Shown here: positions 21,841 through 34,806 of the stretch, one piece after another
Position numbering within the stretch: position 1 is the stretch's first letter
Layout of the letters: each line of letters starts with the position of its first letter
Source: Zelopaecilomyces penicillatus
Taxonomy: Eukaryota > Ascomycota > Sordariomycetes > Hypocreales > Pseudodiploosporaceae
Assembly: GCA_005765155.1 (NCBI GenBank)
Contig: VCCP01000004.1
Coordinates: forward strand, 4,960,001-5,024,000
DNA length: 64,000 bases
Reading direction: 5' to 3'
Notes under the pieces: model-generated
Database searches by the model: none
What the model was told of the DNA's origin: nothing
What the model saw: only the letters and a program-made list of their open reading frames with translations
Program-made: the position numbers and the translations under genes

Positions 21841-24800
21841 ATGGCCGCCAACATGCAGCACATGGCCGGTGCTGGCCAGATGGGGCCCCAGCAGATGCGC
21901 AAGCCCATGCCAGGTCAGCTCCAACAGATTGTTTACCAGAACTTGGTACAAAATACAGCTCCACCGAATGGCCTAACATGGCAGTCCAATGTCTCTATTG
22001 GTGATAGATTAGGCAAAACACTGGATTTGTAAGTATTTCCATGGTCATTCACCCCTTGCGATATCGCAAGATGCGCAGCAAATTCTCAGTATAGTCTCTG
22101 ACAATTCCATCTAGAATAACAAATATAACACTGGCCGTGAGTGGCGTCGATTATGCACGAGCCACAGATTTTGGATGCCAGTTTGAGCGAGAAGCATTCC
22201 ATAAGTCGCCGAATAAGGTACTTTTACACAATTCTGCACCTTACTCTACTGGGGATTTTTAATATTAACACACCTTTAGGAAGCTTACGACCAGGCCATG
22301 TCAAATAAGACGATGGACTTCTTCAAGCGGCGGCAGGCAAACGAACCGGGCTTGCAGAATACTATTAATGCGAACGCTCAGGCGCAAGCTCATGCACAGG
22401 CCCAGGCGCAAGCACAGGCGATGATGATGCAGGCTCAGATGGGTCGAGGTGCCGGGCAAACGCCCCAGCAGGGCTTTCAGCATCTGCAGCATCCCATGCA
22501 AGCTTCGCAGATTCCCCAGCAGCAACAGCAACAGATGCAGCAGCAGGCACAGAATCCACAACAGCTTCTTCTCCAACAACAGCAGCAACAGCAACAACAG
22601 CAACAACAGCAACAGCAACAGCAGCAGCAGCAGCAGCAGCTTGCGATGGGAATGGCCAATCAGGCCGGTCGTGGCATTGGCCCAAATCAGCGGCCGATGG
22701 GAATGGCTGGAACACCAAACAGAGCCCCAGGGTTTCCAACTGATCTCGCGCGACTCTCAGATGTGGACAGGGGCAAAGTTCTTGAGCTTGCTACCAAAAT
22801 GATGCAACAATCTACGGAACAGCAGAAGGCCACTCTACGAATGCAGCTGCAAACGAAGCTGACGCCGCAACAAATCGGTGAATTTCAGGCTTCAGGTAGG
22901 GATCTTCTACATTGGTACTATCAGAATCAGGCATTTCAGGCACTCCGGCAAACTAGCCTCAATCGTTTTAATCAAGCTGGGGGTCCTCAAAACCAGAACA
23001 ATGCACAAGCTGCGATGATGCAGCAGCAGCATAGCCAACAGTCTCTGCAACAACAGCGCCAAAACATGATGAATAGTGGCCAGGCCGCAGCTGGGGCGTC
23101 TGACTTTTCACAATTCACTCCTAATATGGAGAGTATAAAAGACCAACAACTGAACGGTCTTATGGCTCAACAAGCTGGCCAAATAGTAGTGCCGGCTAGC
23201 AATGGGGCTGCAAGGAACGCAACGCCGCAACCGGGAGGTCAAAATATTCCAAACCAACAGGGACAGAACCAGACTCCTCGAACGGCCCAACAACAACAAC
23301 AACAACAGCAGCAGCAGCAAATGAAGATGAACCAAGCCGGTCAACCGTCCCAGACCCAGTTACAGGCTCAAGCGCAAATGAAGCAGATGCAAGGTCAACA
23401 GCAGCAACAAATGCAACAGCAGCAGCAACAGCAGTTGCAACAACCGGGAATTGGTGGTGTGCCACCATCCCAGAGTCCCGCCATGAACACGCTGAACACT
23501 CCTGTATCCAGGCCACCTGGTAGCATGAATCCAATGGGTCAGGGCATGGGCCAGGGAAATGTCCCCTTTGGAGACCAACGTTTCAACCAAGGGATTCAAA
23601 GACCTAATAGCCAAGTGTACACAAACATGCTGGCCAACATGTCACATGAGCAAAGACAAGCTCTCAACGGTCTTCCGCCGGATAAGCTTACTGAAGTCAT
23701 GAGGAGATGGCAGAGCCAGCGTCAGGATCAAATGGCCATGGCCAATGGACAAATGAACACAGCTCAGATTGCCAACCGCGCACAGACTCAGTTTGGTCAG
23801 ATGAACGCGAATATGACGGGTGCTCCTGGTCCACAGGGCATGCAGCAACAGCCTAACGGCCCTGGAGCGACTAACCAAGCAGGAATGCAAGGACCGCGGA
23901 TAAATGCCCAGAATCCCCAAATTCAGGCCATGATGGACTCCATGGATCTGCCACCGCAAGTACTAACGCAAATCCCTCAGCTACCAATTGAGGTCAAGAA
24001 ATGGAGGGATCTCAAACTGTGGCTCGGCCAGAACAGCAATCATCCCGCCCAATTCCGTACCCAGCTGTCTGCGATCCAGACAAGACAATTTACGGTTCTC
24101 ATGCAGAGGCGTAGTACTATGCAGCAGCAGCAGCAACAACAGCAGCAGCAGCAAGGTGGCCAAAATCCCATCATGAACACTGGAGTGCCGACTCCTGGTG
24201 GCCAAATGCCCAACCAGCAACAAGCTATCCAGCGACCTATGGGCAATATCCCCCCACAATTACTTCAGGTCACGCCTCAAGAGCTCATGCATATTCGGAA
24301 CCAGAAACCCACCCTAGCAAATATGCCTGATGAACAGCTTCGACAACTGATACTGCAAATGAAGCGAAATTCGTGGCAGCAAGCTCAACAAGCTCAGCAA
24401 GCGCAACAGGTTCAGCCCCACCAGCAGCAAGTTAGAGCTCAACAAGCACAGGCCCAGCTTGTGCAAGCTCAAGTACAGGGTCAACATCCCGGACATAATA
24501 CCATGACGGCACCGCAAGGGCCGGCGCAACAGATCCAGCAGCCACCCCCGCCAACTCGCACACCACAGCCTCAGCCCCAGTCTCAAACTGGCCCAAACAC
24601 GATGGGACAGACGGCCCCCATGCAGGTTGCTGCCCAGAAACAAGCTGGATCGGCACAGATCCAGAACCAATCACAGAATAATCGAACGCAGCAGCAGACA
24701 GCAGTGAAGAATCTCAAGCGCCCCAGCACAGAAGACGCTGGTGATGTTGCACCGGCCAAGCCCTCAGGCCCTGCCGCTCGACCAGGATCTCAGCCGAACC

Positions 24801-26654
24801 AACAGCCTCAGCAGAAAGCACCCCAACTTCCACCACAGCTTACTCCTCAGCAAGAGGCTTCTCTCAACCCAGAGCAGCGTGCGAGATATGAGCAAATGAA
24901 GCTGCAAATGGCTGGCAAGGGAGGGCAGGGCGCGAACATGCAGACTGGCTCTGATATACTTGTTCGTCGTTTGAAATCTATTGGGCAGGATGAACAGAAA
25001 CTGTTTGCCCAGGAGTCTATGCCAGATATTCCTATGGACCCACAGGAGCAGGTTGATACAGGGTCTAAACTTCAACGCATCGTGATTGATATGAGCAAGG
25101 TTGGTCGTGGACTCAGCAAATGGTACACGATCACTCGTGATGATGCGCGTGCAAAAATGTTCTTTCGAGCTGTGAGTATCCCCTTCTTTTTTGCCCTTTT
25201 TTGCTAGAACTATATGAAACTAACACATGAATATCTAGCGGTTGCGAATTCTCAAGCAGTTTGCGGATGGGGAGGGAATGTCTGTGCTCAAGGATACTTT
25301 TAGCATTCGAGCGTCGGAACTGGATAAAGCTCGGGCAATGCTGGAGAGCATGGCCAAGGATCTGGCAGCGAGTGTGCTTGCCCGTACCATGATGAAGCCG
25401 GGCGGCCAAACGCAGCAACAGGGGGCACAACAAAACCAAGGAGTCCAGCAACAGCAGCAACCCACAACAGCAGCGCCGCAGCAAAACAGCCAATCTACAC
25501 AGCCTGCTCCTCTCAGTGCTGCCAATTTGGAGAAAAATACACAGGCTTTGAATAAGATGAACCAACCAAAAGCAAACTCCAAAGCAAACCAAGCACCGCC
25601 CGCCCCAACTGTGGCACAGCCTCCATTCCAGTTCGGTGCATCTTCACCTCATGGCAACCCGAGCTATATTGGCAAACCAAAGGATCTGAACCTTCAACTC
25701 CCTCCTGCGCGTAAGAAGCAGAAGTTGGGTGGTCAACAGCAGGGTCAGACATCGCAAGGCGCCACTCCATCACCACAGATCAGCAAGAATGGTTCGCCTA
25801 GCATTCAGCGCCCACAAGGGCCACCCAAACCTGTATTCCTTTGCACCGAATATGATTGCGACATGTCAACTGTTGGTTTCGCCACCGAGCACGCCCTGCA
25901 GAATCATGTCGAAGAGGAGCACACGAAACCTAAAGAGGACCCCGTCAAATTCGTCCAGGAGAATCTCGCATTGGCGCTAGGCCTAGAGCCCGACGGCAGC
26001 TTGAAGAGAGATCTGAAGGTGATGGATGCTGCGCCAGCCATGAGCGTATCAAATTCGAAACAAGGACAAACTCCAGGTAATCTTGGGAACACACCCGTGT
26101 CACAAGATGGCATTGCTATGAAGCGGTCAGCAAGTGCTCTCTCCAAGGGACATGAAGCCAAATTTGGCGTCAAGCTGGATGTGTCATCGAAGCCGAGCGA
26201 CATGAAGCCAGTGGAAATGACCCTCGCACCCTCTGTGATGGATCCTTGGGTCAACTCCACCATCGACCCCCAAACATTGCTCCACAACCTGGGTTTTGAA
26301 AATGGGCTCCCCAATATTATCAGTGACGCCAATATATACCGATCGTTGACACCCAACGACACCCCCGAATCAAGCAAGGATAGCGGAGCTAGTGAACCGA
26401 ACAGCGACATTTCGGAAGGCGCTGCTATCGATATCGATGTGAACTGGCAGACCATCGACACAGATCTTCTATTGGACCTGAACAATACTAGCCTGGAGGC
26501 AGAGTTGAGCTCGCTTGAGGCGGGTGGAACAACACTTGATCCCTCTCTTCTTCTAGACACGACGTCGGGATCTGCGCCGGACTGGGACGATATTCATATT
26601 GATTTTGCCAAGCCCTTTCAGCTTGATACGAGCTACTACTCGATGGCGACGTAA
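21841..26654 (+). CDS. med15: Mediator complex subunit 15 (MED15/Gal11)
   Basis: Four exons give 1,532 residues: 21841-22028, 22115-22217, 22280-25171 and 25239-26654. Introns are 86, 62 and 67 bp with GTAAGT, GTACTT and GTGAGT donors and consistent phase. MED15 is a tail-module subunit of Mediator; its KIX domain binds activators and passes their signal to RNA polymerase II in the nucleus. The N-terminal 115 residues match the fungal MED15 KIX domain (around NGLTWQ...IGDRLGKT and FEREAFHK...FFKRRQ). The rest is mostly Gln/Asn/Met/Pro-rich with polyglutamine tracts, the longest being 22 Gln at 22574-22639 (residues 196-217). The C-terminal third is more ordered and ends in an acidic region with repeated aspartates. 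The ATG stands in a good context, and a CT-rich leader precedes it. The CAG/CAA repeats create long spurious open frames on the opposite strand. Confidence 0.93.
22574..22639 (+). repeat. CAG/CAA repeat encoding 22 glutamines in MED15
   Basis: Sixty-six bases of mixed CAA and CAG codons, pure CAG over the last seven. Further Gln tracts lie near 23290-23320, 23396-23442 and 24121-24152. Such tracts vary in length between strains in fungi. Confidence 0.92.
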
Positions 26655-27996
26655 TGAAACAATGAAAAAAAGAAGAGAACAAAAAAAAAAGGCCTGAGAT
26701 GCCGTCGGATTGATTTCCAATCCCAGTATGGTCAACTGTATTTTCGAAAGGAGACAAAAGAAGACATCTGCAGATGTGTGTTGTTGCTTTCAGTTTTCTT
26801 TCTATATCATTTCTTGTTCTTGTTCAGTGTCCCTGGATATATACCCAAGATTACGATGTGACGGATGCCAGAGCGGTCGTTTATTGGACTAAGCTAGCGG
26901 ACGAAAAAGCATGGGGGAGGGGACATGGTGGTGGTATATGGAAGGAAAAGCCGGCACCCGGCGTTGAGACTCGGCTAAGCAACAAGGGGACAGGGTCATC
27001 AATGCTTGCTGCGGGAAGTTGGTTGCATTGTAATTGTGTACTTTGGAGGCGATTCTTGGTGATTATTGACTGACGAATGGCAAGGCAAGGCGGGGCATGA
27101 TCGTTCTACGGACGATGGATTTTGTTTTTTCAGCCTGGCGATGTTTACGACTTGTTTGTTATTGATTGACTTGACCTATCTTTAGATATTGGTATTATTA
27201 CTCTGCCCTGTGTGGCAAGCTGCTGCGGCAGTATGTGAATTGAGAGAGATCGATTTGAGACTTGCTATTTTTTGCACATGCCATTGATTGATGTTGTACG
27301 GAGTAGAGGCCGCCGACATCCGCAAGTCTCAGACAGAAAGAAGCGCTAGGCCCGATTGTATCTGATAAGATCGCTGCACGATTGCACCAACACGGTTCGC
27401 AGCGTAACGCGACCAAGTAAATGGCGCTAGTCTATAATAGGAAATGTGTGTACATGGGGGACCGGAAGTCTGGGACAACGGCGCGTGTGTGGCCTCGTCG
27501 ATACATACAGGCCACCATCCATCCGCCAGCACTCAATGACGGTCGTAGCTGGTGGTGGTGGTGGTGGTAGTAGTAGCAGTAGTCGTAATGGGAAAGATAA
27601 AAACACACAAAGACCATAACAGAGACGATAGTAGAGAGAAATAGAGCTTGAATAGGGATCCATTCGTTTCCCTTTGCAGTCTCCTCTGGTGCTGCTGTTT
27701 ATGGCATTTTCCTCTTCTGGAGACCCCTACAACAGCCGCTACAACAGGGTCCCACTGACGGCTACGACCCGCCTGCAACACCACTACACTTCCTCTTCCT
27801 CATCTCAATACCTGATACCTTTTTCCGCCACGAAACCCTGCCTTTGATTGTGCAAAACCCTCTTCCTCTGTCTCTCTTTGTTTAGACAATACACCTTTTT
27901 CTCCAACTATCCTGCATCATCATCATCATCATCATCCCCCGAAAGCTAGCCAGAAACCAATACGCCTCTTTGCACACCATCACCCCTCCAGCATAT
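26655..27996. other. MED15 3' region and Whi5-like promoter
   Basis: No gene seen. A short ATC repeat at about 27915-27934 and a CT-rich stretch from about 27690 probably belong to the 5' leader of the next gene. A (GGT)n run lies near 27550-27568. Confidence 0.6.
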
Positions 27997-29085
27997 ATGG
28001 ACGCTACTACTACATCACCACTTAAACGACGCGCCGCGCTGGCTACGTTGGACGCGAACGCGATGTCTGCAACGGTCTCTCCCATGGCGGGCAAACTCAC
28101 GACGACAAATACTACTACTACTACTACTAATAATAATAATACTATGCTGATGAGCTCTCCGGTGAGATTCTCTCCTGCTGCGGCGGCGAGGATGGCGGCC
28201 GCGGCGCTGGGGAGGAAGCGTATGGCCGAGGATGACGGCGAGGATGCATTGGCAGCGGATAAGATGGATGAAGCGAGCCCAGCAGCTAAGAAGACGTGTG
28301 TTCTTGAGGTAAGTTCTTCTTATTCTACATTCCCATCTTATCTTTCTTTTGCTTTGATTTCCCTGTTCTGGTGGGACAAATGGGAAGTCTTGCTCAACGC
28401 ATCCTTTTACTGATTCTAACCTCTTCTTCTTCTTTTTTTTCGCAGACCTTTACTCCTCGGTCAAGATCATACAGCCCAGACTCAAGCTCCATGTTCGATA
28501 CCTCAACGGGGGACGCATCATGGGCAACTATAGCGACAGAGCCAGACGCCGTGACCATGCCGCCTACAGCTCCGGTGGTTAGGACAAGACCGCGAGCTCT
28601 TACGAGGGAGCAGGCGAGAGAGGTACGTTATAGCCTGCGACTCCAGATTTGTGTCTCTCGCTTTCTATAAAATCATATTTGGCACACACGGACTAACCTT
28701 GCGGTGTCTCTTCTTCGTCTAGAAAGCCGAGATCCTCCGTCTTCGCCTCGGCCTGGCAAGCTATAAAGTCCGCACAGGGCAGACGACAGTGCCCCTCGCC
28801 GACCTGCAACCTAAACCCCTCCCACGACGCGTCGTCCAGCACGTCCGTGTCCAGAGTCCAGAGCCGCAGCAGCAGCAACAAGTACTATTACCCCAAACCC
28901 ACGATCAAGACACAGACCAAGACACAGAACAAGAACAAGCACCGGGACAAGAGGATCAGCAGACGGAAGAAGACAGCGTCAGCGATAGCGATAGCACCAT
29001 CGATGGCGCGGAGATGCAAGACCCAGCTACGTATGGAGAGGGTTTACTACCGCTTCTTCCAGACGGCGGAGGCGCGACAAGTTGA
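27997..29085 (+). CDS. Whi5/Nrm1-like cell-cycle transcriptional repressor
   Basis: Three exons give 283 residues: 27997-28308, 28446-28622 and 28723-29085, all joining in phase 0. Exon 3 opens with a segment reading AEILRLRLGLASYKVRTGQT followed by a VPLADL motif. This is the conserved motif of the Whi5/Nrm1 family, whose members bind the SBF/MBF factors and hold back G1/S transcription until cyclin-CDK phosphorylates them. The N-terminal half is Ser/Thr/Pro- and Ala-rich and disordered; a Thr/Asn run comes from an ACT/AAT repeat near 28111-28140. Several SP/TP sites (for example SSPVRFSP, TFTPRS, YSPD) would suit CDK control. The C-terminus is Gln/Asp/Glu-rich. Low-complexity sequence over most of its length makes anything beyond the family level uncertain. 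Whether it is the Whi5 or Nrm1 counterpart cannot be told here, as filamentous fungi often have only one. Confidence 0.75.
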
Positions 29086-29761
29086 ACCCTACAGTAGTAG
29101 CCTCCTCATCCTCTTTTTCTTTTTATATATCAAGTTCTTTGGGGTTTTTTTTTTCCTTTCCAGACCATGTTATTCACGACGGGTTTGATAAAAAAAAAGT
29201 GAATGGAAAAGGGCGGGCGGGGGATTCATAGGCTTATCAAAAGTCTCGTATGGTGAATAAGGCATTACACTGGCATCACTTTCTACTAGCTTTTCTCTCT
29301 GCACATATATATACTTGTGTGTGTGTTTGGGGCATATTGGATGACGGATTTCAGATGGGGTGGAACCATTCCATAGGGTCAGCATTGGAGCGGGACAATG
29401 TCATGGAGATATTTGAATCCTTCCGTCTCTGTTTATTTTTGTTGGTTTATGTTTGCAGCACGTAGAGGTTCCATATATGGCGTTGGGGAATGGTGTACTA
29501 AATGAAAGCTGATACCTTTTGACTTTTGTTTTGTTTCTTGGTCTTGTGATGTTTGTAAACTAGGCCTCCTGAGTGGTTGCTCCAAAATGTTAGTTTCAAG
29601 ATGCGTGCACCCATGTCCGCGTATGTTTGTTTCAATTTCACTTATACATGTCTCGCTACTCAATTCACATGTCATTATTTTAAGCCAACCGACGATTTTT
29701 AAATAGCCATTACTGTCGAAATATAGATTTTTATATTCATTTGTTACTTTACTTTATTCAC
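29086..29761. other. convergent 3' intergenic region
   Basis: AT-rich DNA between the 3' ends of the Whi5-like gene and the aminopeptidase gene. No gene seen. Confidence 0.6.
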
Positions 29762-31469
29762 TTAATCAATCAAGAACTTGGGCTCTAGCTGACCGTAGCT
29801 CTCAAAGAAGCCGTCAAACAGCTTCACAGCATGCTCTACATCAGCTGTACCGCCAGTCTCACGGATGCTGTGCATACTGAGCTGGGGATTTCCCAGATCA
29901 AGTGTCCGCATGCCCAACTTGGCAGCCAGGCCAGGGCCGATGGTGCTACCGCAGGGCGAGTCGTTGCGCACGACGAAGAGCTGCAGTGGCACGCCGGCGA
30001 TGCGGGCACACTCTTGCAAAAGGACGATTCCGGGAGAGTTGGTCGCATAGCGCTGGTTGGCGTTGACTTTGATGACTGTGCCACCGTTTATGGCCGGCTG
30101 GTGTGAGGCTTCGTACTTGCCGGAATAGTTGGGGTGGACAGCGTGGGCCATATCGGCTGAGACGAGGAACGAGCGGGACAGGGTCTGCTCATATGCCGTC
30201 GCCTCCTCGCCCTCGTGGTGCACCTGCTCATAGCTGCCGTCACTGGCGTTGTCACGGTTGCCTGGCAGAACCGAAAGGCGGCGAATTACAGAAGGCAACA
30301 GGTTAGAGTTGGCGCCCTGGGCGGATGTAGAACCAATTTCCTCGTGATCGAAACAAACTATCATTCGGATGATGCTATCATTGTCGAGGGCAGAGCTGTC
30401 CTTGACAGACTTGATAAGACCTTCGACAGAGCAATATGTCATACCCAAGTTATCGAGACGGGCCGAGAAGATGAATTCATCGTTGATACCTCCAATACAA
30501 GACTTTTGCGTATCGTAAAGAATGAGTTCAAAATCGACGACGGCTGCTACATCAACACCGGCCTCGCTGGCGATGACGTCGAGAATTGCCGGATGATGGC
30601 GGGTGGTCATCTTCTCCAAAGGCTTAAAGTCCTCATCCTCAGCCATGGCATCGTCCGCTGGTTCCGTCGCTGCGGGTGTGGCATCGCTGCTGCCCTTGTT
30701 TAGCTCTGCGGCGGCAAGACCCAAGATGGGGAACAGCTCAGCCTCCTTGTTGGGGTCAAAGTTGGTCTGTCTGTGAAGGTGGATGGCCAGAGTAGGTATG
30801 CGCAGGAGCGGCTTCTCGACCTTGATAAGCTTTTGGACAAACTTGTCCCCGTCGCGAACGAGCACCCGGCCGGCAATGCTCAGGTCACGGTCGAACCATG
30901 AGTGCCAGATGCCGCCGCCGTAGATCTCAACGCCAACCTGCAGATATCCGACGCTGTTCTTCTTGGAGACGGGCTTGATGCGCAGGCAAGGGGAGTCGGT
31001 GTGGGCTCCAACGATGGCGACGGGGTTTCCCGGGCGCCACTTGGAGCCAATAGTAAAGGCTACGATGGACGATCCATTGCGAGTGAGATAGTATTTGCCG
31101 CCGGGGCGGAGGCTCGATGCCCAAGAGTCACGCTCGCGGATCTGGGTGAAGCCGGCTTTTTCGAAGCGGGTGATGGCGGATTGGCAGGCGTGGTAAGCTG
31201 AAGAGAAGCAGTAGATAGTCAGTCAAACGACGCTTTTTCAAGTGGCACAGTTCCCCCCAAGCCAGATTAGCAGGGTTGAGTAAGGTATCGGCGGCTAGTA
31301 ACTCACGAGTGGGAGAAGCGTTGACAAAGTCGACAAAGTCGAGAGCAGTCTCGGAGGGGGCCATGGCGACAGACGAGTTCGAAAATAGACGTGCCGCAGA
31401 GCTGGAGAGTGTTGGGAACAAAGACTGGCCTGTGAATCTATGTGGTTGGCGGGCCACGGTGCGGAACAT
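29762..31469 (-). CDS. ape4: aspartyl aminopeptidase (M18 metallopeptidase)
   Basis: Two exons: 31469-31307 and 31197-29762 on the minus strand, with a GTGAGT donor and a 109-bp intron, 532 residues. The enzyme removes N-terminal Asp or Glu from peptides and belongs to the zinc-dependent M18 family, usually cytosolic or vacuolar. Family motifs are clear: ASPTPYHA at the N-terminus, AHTDSP with the first zinc-binding His and Asp, FDHEEIG with the catalytic/metal glutamates, DMAHAVHPN, and MHSIRE with the last metal His near the C-terminus. A second in-frame ATG at 31364 gives a 497-residue protein of normal family length. The extra 35 residues from 31469 are rich in Arg and Ser without acids, like a mitochondrial presequence. 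I give the longer form; which ATG is used is open. A low-complexity Ala/Thr/Asp insert lies near residues 220-245. Confidence 0.92.
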
Positions 31470-32174
31470 GAAGATGGGTAGGTTCGGGCTCCAGAGAAGA
31501 GGGGAGCGGGCGGATGTGGAGGTGGAGGAGCCCTTGGAGGGGGGGAGGGGTGGAATGGAGGGACGGCATGGAAAGGCCGGAGCGGTGGGGAAGGCTAAGT
31601 CCCGTGACAACGGCCACTCAGAAGCCGACGGCCGCTGACGGTGGGGCCGCTCGCCGAGGCGGTTATCTACAGTGGGTGTATCCGTAGGTGTTGAAAGTAA
31701 GATACGCTGAATAATCGACCCGCCAAACCTTCCAGCCCTGCAAGCCCTGCTGTACACTGCCGAGACATGTGAGATCAACCATTTACCACCGTTATCAAAA
31801 CACACGTCAACATACCACTGGGGAGAAAGCAAAATTCACATATATAGCTATTTCTGGGTATCTTTCTATGAAATTCTTTTTTCTTCGTCACTTTCACATG
31901 TAAAAGCATGGCCAGTTTCAATAGTAAGATGGCTGGTTGTTTCAGCCCGGTACGATTTCCATCCATTCTGCTTGCTGTCTAATAAAGTAGCGCCCTCTGC
32001 CAAATACCATTCCATTCCGAATCTAAAAACACTTGCTATCCTAATTGCTCTTGCCTTTCCCGTTTCATGTTGTGAAAAAGGAAATGAACGCCAAAATCTC
32101 AAAACCAACCAAAAAAAGCACATGACAAGAAATCTTCAAACAAAAGAAACCTTAAAATATATTCAGCATCATCT
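31470..32174. other. aminopeptidase promoter and RTA1 3' region
   Basis: No gene seen. A short direct continuation of open frame upstream of 31469 reaches 31832, but it lacks coding character. Confidence 0.55.
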
Positions 32175-33171
32175 TTACTTCTCCTGCTGAGAATTGGCAT
32201 TGCCACTCTCGCTATCGGAGAAGCGCTTTCGGCGGCATGGTTCGTTTTCAGACTCATCGCGATCAAATACAAGACCAGGGTGACCGAAGCAGAGAGCTAT
32301 AGCGGCAAGAACAATAACGACGCCCTCCAGAATGATGAAGGGAACCTCATGCTTAATCAATTCTCCGTTATAGCCCTCTCTCAGTTCTGCAACACGGTAT
32401 GCACATCGAGCCATGATGAGAATCGACGCGGCGGCTAGTCCGGCGAAGAATGTGTTGAGTCGCCAGCTGAAGGCTGAGGCGCGACCGGAGCGAAGGTAGC
32501 GAATCATGTAGTCGGCAAAGGCTATAAGGAAGGCTGTGAAGACAATCACTTGTAGAGCTAAGCCTGCCATGGACACGTCGACACCTGTATTATCTCCTGA
32601 GGTTGCGTTGGTGGACATGGCGCCGCCAGCTGCCTGGAGGACGAGGCAGACTACATCGGCAGGGATAAAGATCCAGTAAAACAGTTGTGGTTTGAAACGT
32701 GATAGTTCTGGTGCGAAGAAGACAATCGTCTTGGATAAGGTCACGTAGATTGATGCCGTGTAGAAGACAGGGGCAATGGAAAGACAAACTATACACAACC
32801 AGGTTAGCTATCGTTAATTACTACCACCACCAAGAAAATACAGGCTGTTTGCCCGTTTGGAATGACTCACTGATTTGAATCATAAAGCCCACGAAAGAAA
32901 ATGGATTATAGTATAGCATTACCCTGCCCGCATAGCCAATAACCTCGGACAAGCAGCCAAGGATCATTCCGGTCATGAACCCCCAGCTCTTCCATCGAAC
33001 ACCGAGGAAGACTTGTACTATCCCAATGATGGCAAAAATGACGAGGAAGGCGATATTGGCTGCAAGAGAGGGTCGGAAGCCGTACAAACTCCATTCAATA
33101 GGGCAGTTATCCAAGTTACAAGGACTATCGGGCCCGAAAACTTCAAGGCCGGGTGGGATAGGTTGCGACAT
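32175..33171 (-). CDS. RTA1-like seven-helix membrane protein
   Basis: Two exons on the minus strand, 33171-32871 and 32788-32175, with an 82-bp intron (GTGAGT donor, TATAG acceptor), 304 residues. The protein has seven hydrophobic helices and matches the fungal RTA1/RSB1 family, whose members confer resistance to toxic lipids or sterol drugs (RTA1) or act in sphingoid-base movement at the plasma membrane (RSB1). Visible family features are a short extracellular N-terminus with paired Cys (around PCNLDNC), a conserved GYxxR segment in helix 3, and the FxAPELSRxKPxxFYW and FIxxDxxCLxxQAxGG segments of helices 4-5. The C-terminus is hydrophilic with Asp/Glu and Ser. The substrate is unknown; fungi carry many paralogues. 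An ATG-less extension upstream was ignored, since the ATG at 33171 begins a typical N-terminus. Confidence 0.88.
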
Positions 33172-34602
33172 GGCGTCGGTGTTTATGAGTTCCAAAGTGT
33201 CTTTGTGTGTATGCGTGTGTATGTATGTATGTGTGTGTGAGTGTAGCGAATCAGTATTGTGGCAACAGGATAACTCGGCGAGAAAAGTGAGTCAGTCTGG
33301 TGATGAGCGTCCAAAAGTCGGTTCGAGCCTTCGAGGTTGGTTACAAAGTTGATCAACAGGACAGTGGGCCATCTGGAGTTCATATACTCGCACGAACATG
33401 CATTAATGTAATAGAGTGTCAAGGATTGCGAATAGCTTTGCCGGCAGAGACGATGCGAGACCCATTTTCCTGGCCCAACATCAGGCCGAACTCCGTTTGG
33501 GCCAAGCGGCCCATGCCGGCTAGTAAACAGCCTCACACCATGCCCTCGGACTCGCGGCCTGGTAGCGAACCGCATTTGTCGTATATTGCGTGCCACCTCG
33601 CGCCCAGTGGGCCCAACACCTGCGCATCCCGCCCTATCCCAGGGCAGTGCAATGCGTTTCAGTGCCTGTACGAATTGTACGAGAAGCCATGGCTGAAGTT
33701 TAGTGCAGATAAGAAACCGCCCAAGGGAAGACAAGAGACTGGGCGAGAGTGCGGTGTGGCCTGGCGGGAGACAAGAATTGGTACGGATGGGGTACCTACT
33801 GGGCGGCGCCTCTGTAGAAAGAAGACTGCAGGTGCATTGCAGCACCGGCTGCTTCGTCCCTACAGGGCAGTTGCCCGTCATCCACAGGTCCCTCTTACCT
33901 ACATTTCACGTTGATCGTCGTCATAGGCTCCGCCTGCTATAGGGTGCCAGAAGCGGCAGCTTGCAATGAAGGCTATGTCAACGTCGCTGACTCCCCCCCT
34001 CCTCGCGGGTTCGACCCAAACCAAGGCTCGAAGGAGCGAGAGCGGGAGCGAATTTGCAGAAGCAGTAGAAAGAAGGATTCGATGCATCCATGACGACTCG
34101 GCCACAGCGCACAACAGCCGAATGGCGGCTGCGTGTTTGCCTGGAGGCTGAGTTTAAGCACGATATGAGGTGTCACTGGTGGAATCCCGAATCCAGGTTA
34201 CAGCCTAATTACCGGCTAAGGACTGCTTCCAATCCCATTCGACTGCTTGCACACATCCAATCCCATTCGAAGAGCCCAGGGGTGAGGAGGAGGGCACGCG
34301 TCAGCAACAAGAGGCTGAACGTATTGCAAGTCTGCAACAGCACTGCCTGGCCAGTGGGCATTCCAGCCGTTCGCGGCAAGCTGCCTGTTGTGAAGCAAAG
34401 AGGACCCTTTCCAGCGACCAATTCTTAACCGCCTTGGGTGGCGGGGCAGATCACCCGTCGCATCGGAGATGCATCGGAGGCTCGGGGCAACTCTAACACG
34501 TGGGGCACGGAGACGACTCAGCGAGACTGACACCCTCGTCAGCCTTAATCAATCAGTGCATCTGTTTTTGTGCCTTCGTTCTATTTACCGACTAGACAGG
34601 TA
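33172..34602. other. RTA1 promoter side and transposon left flank
   Basis: No gene seen. Long frames on both strands (up to 232 codons, 33183-33881) overlap head to head and have no recognisable product. A GTAT/GTGT repeat stands at about 33205-33243, just before the RTA1-like start. Confidence 0.55.
34601..34602. other. left TA target-site duplication
   Basis: TA directly before the left terminal repeat. Confidence 0.85.
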
Positions 34603-34668
34603 CACCCTACAAGGATTACAAAGGGCGGCAGGATACATGCCCCACATCCAATTTTTTGGTTGGTTGAT
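34603..34668 (+). repeat. left terminal inverted repeat (66 bp)
   Basis: Identical in reverse complement to 36192-36257, base for base; identity stops at 34669. Confidence 0.95.
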
Positions 34669-34806
34669 CGTGTATATGTACCGACACATAATAAATTATA
34701 TAGAAAGATACATCATATTTACCCCGCTTAGGGTTTATCCAAAACCTCCTCACATTTTCAAAGTCACTGGGAATATCTTCAAATCTATACAACGAGAAGC
34801 TTCAGA

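Noticed and set aside
22301..25592. Several long open frames on the minus strand and in other plus frames through MED15, rich in Leu, Cys, Val or Ser
   Set aside because: They are mirror readings of CAG/CAA repeats in the real MED15 frame and carry no independent coding signal.
25904..26560. 218-codon minus-strand frame at the MED15 C-terminus
   Set aside because: Antisense shadow of a well-supported exon.
33183..33914. Opposed frames of 232 (minus) and 204 (plus) codons upstream of the RTA1-like gene
   Set aside because: They overlap each other, have no recognisable motif, and cover what must be promoter DNA.
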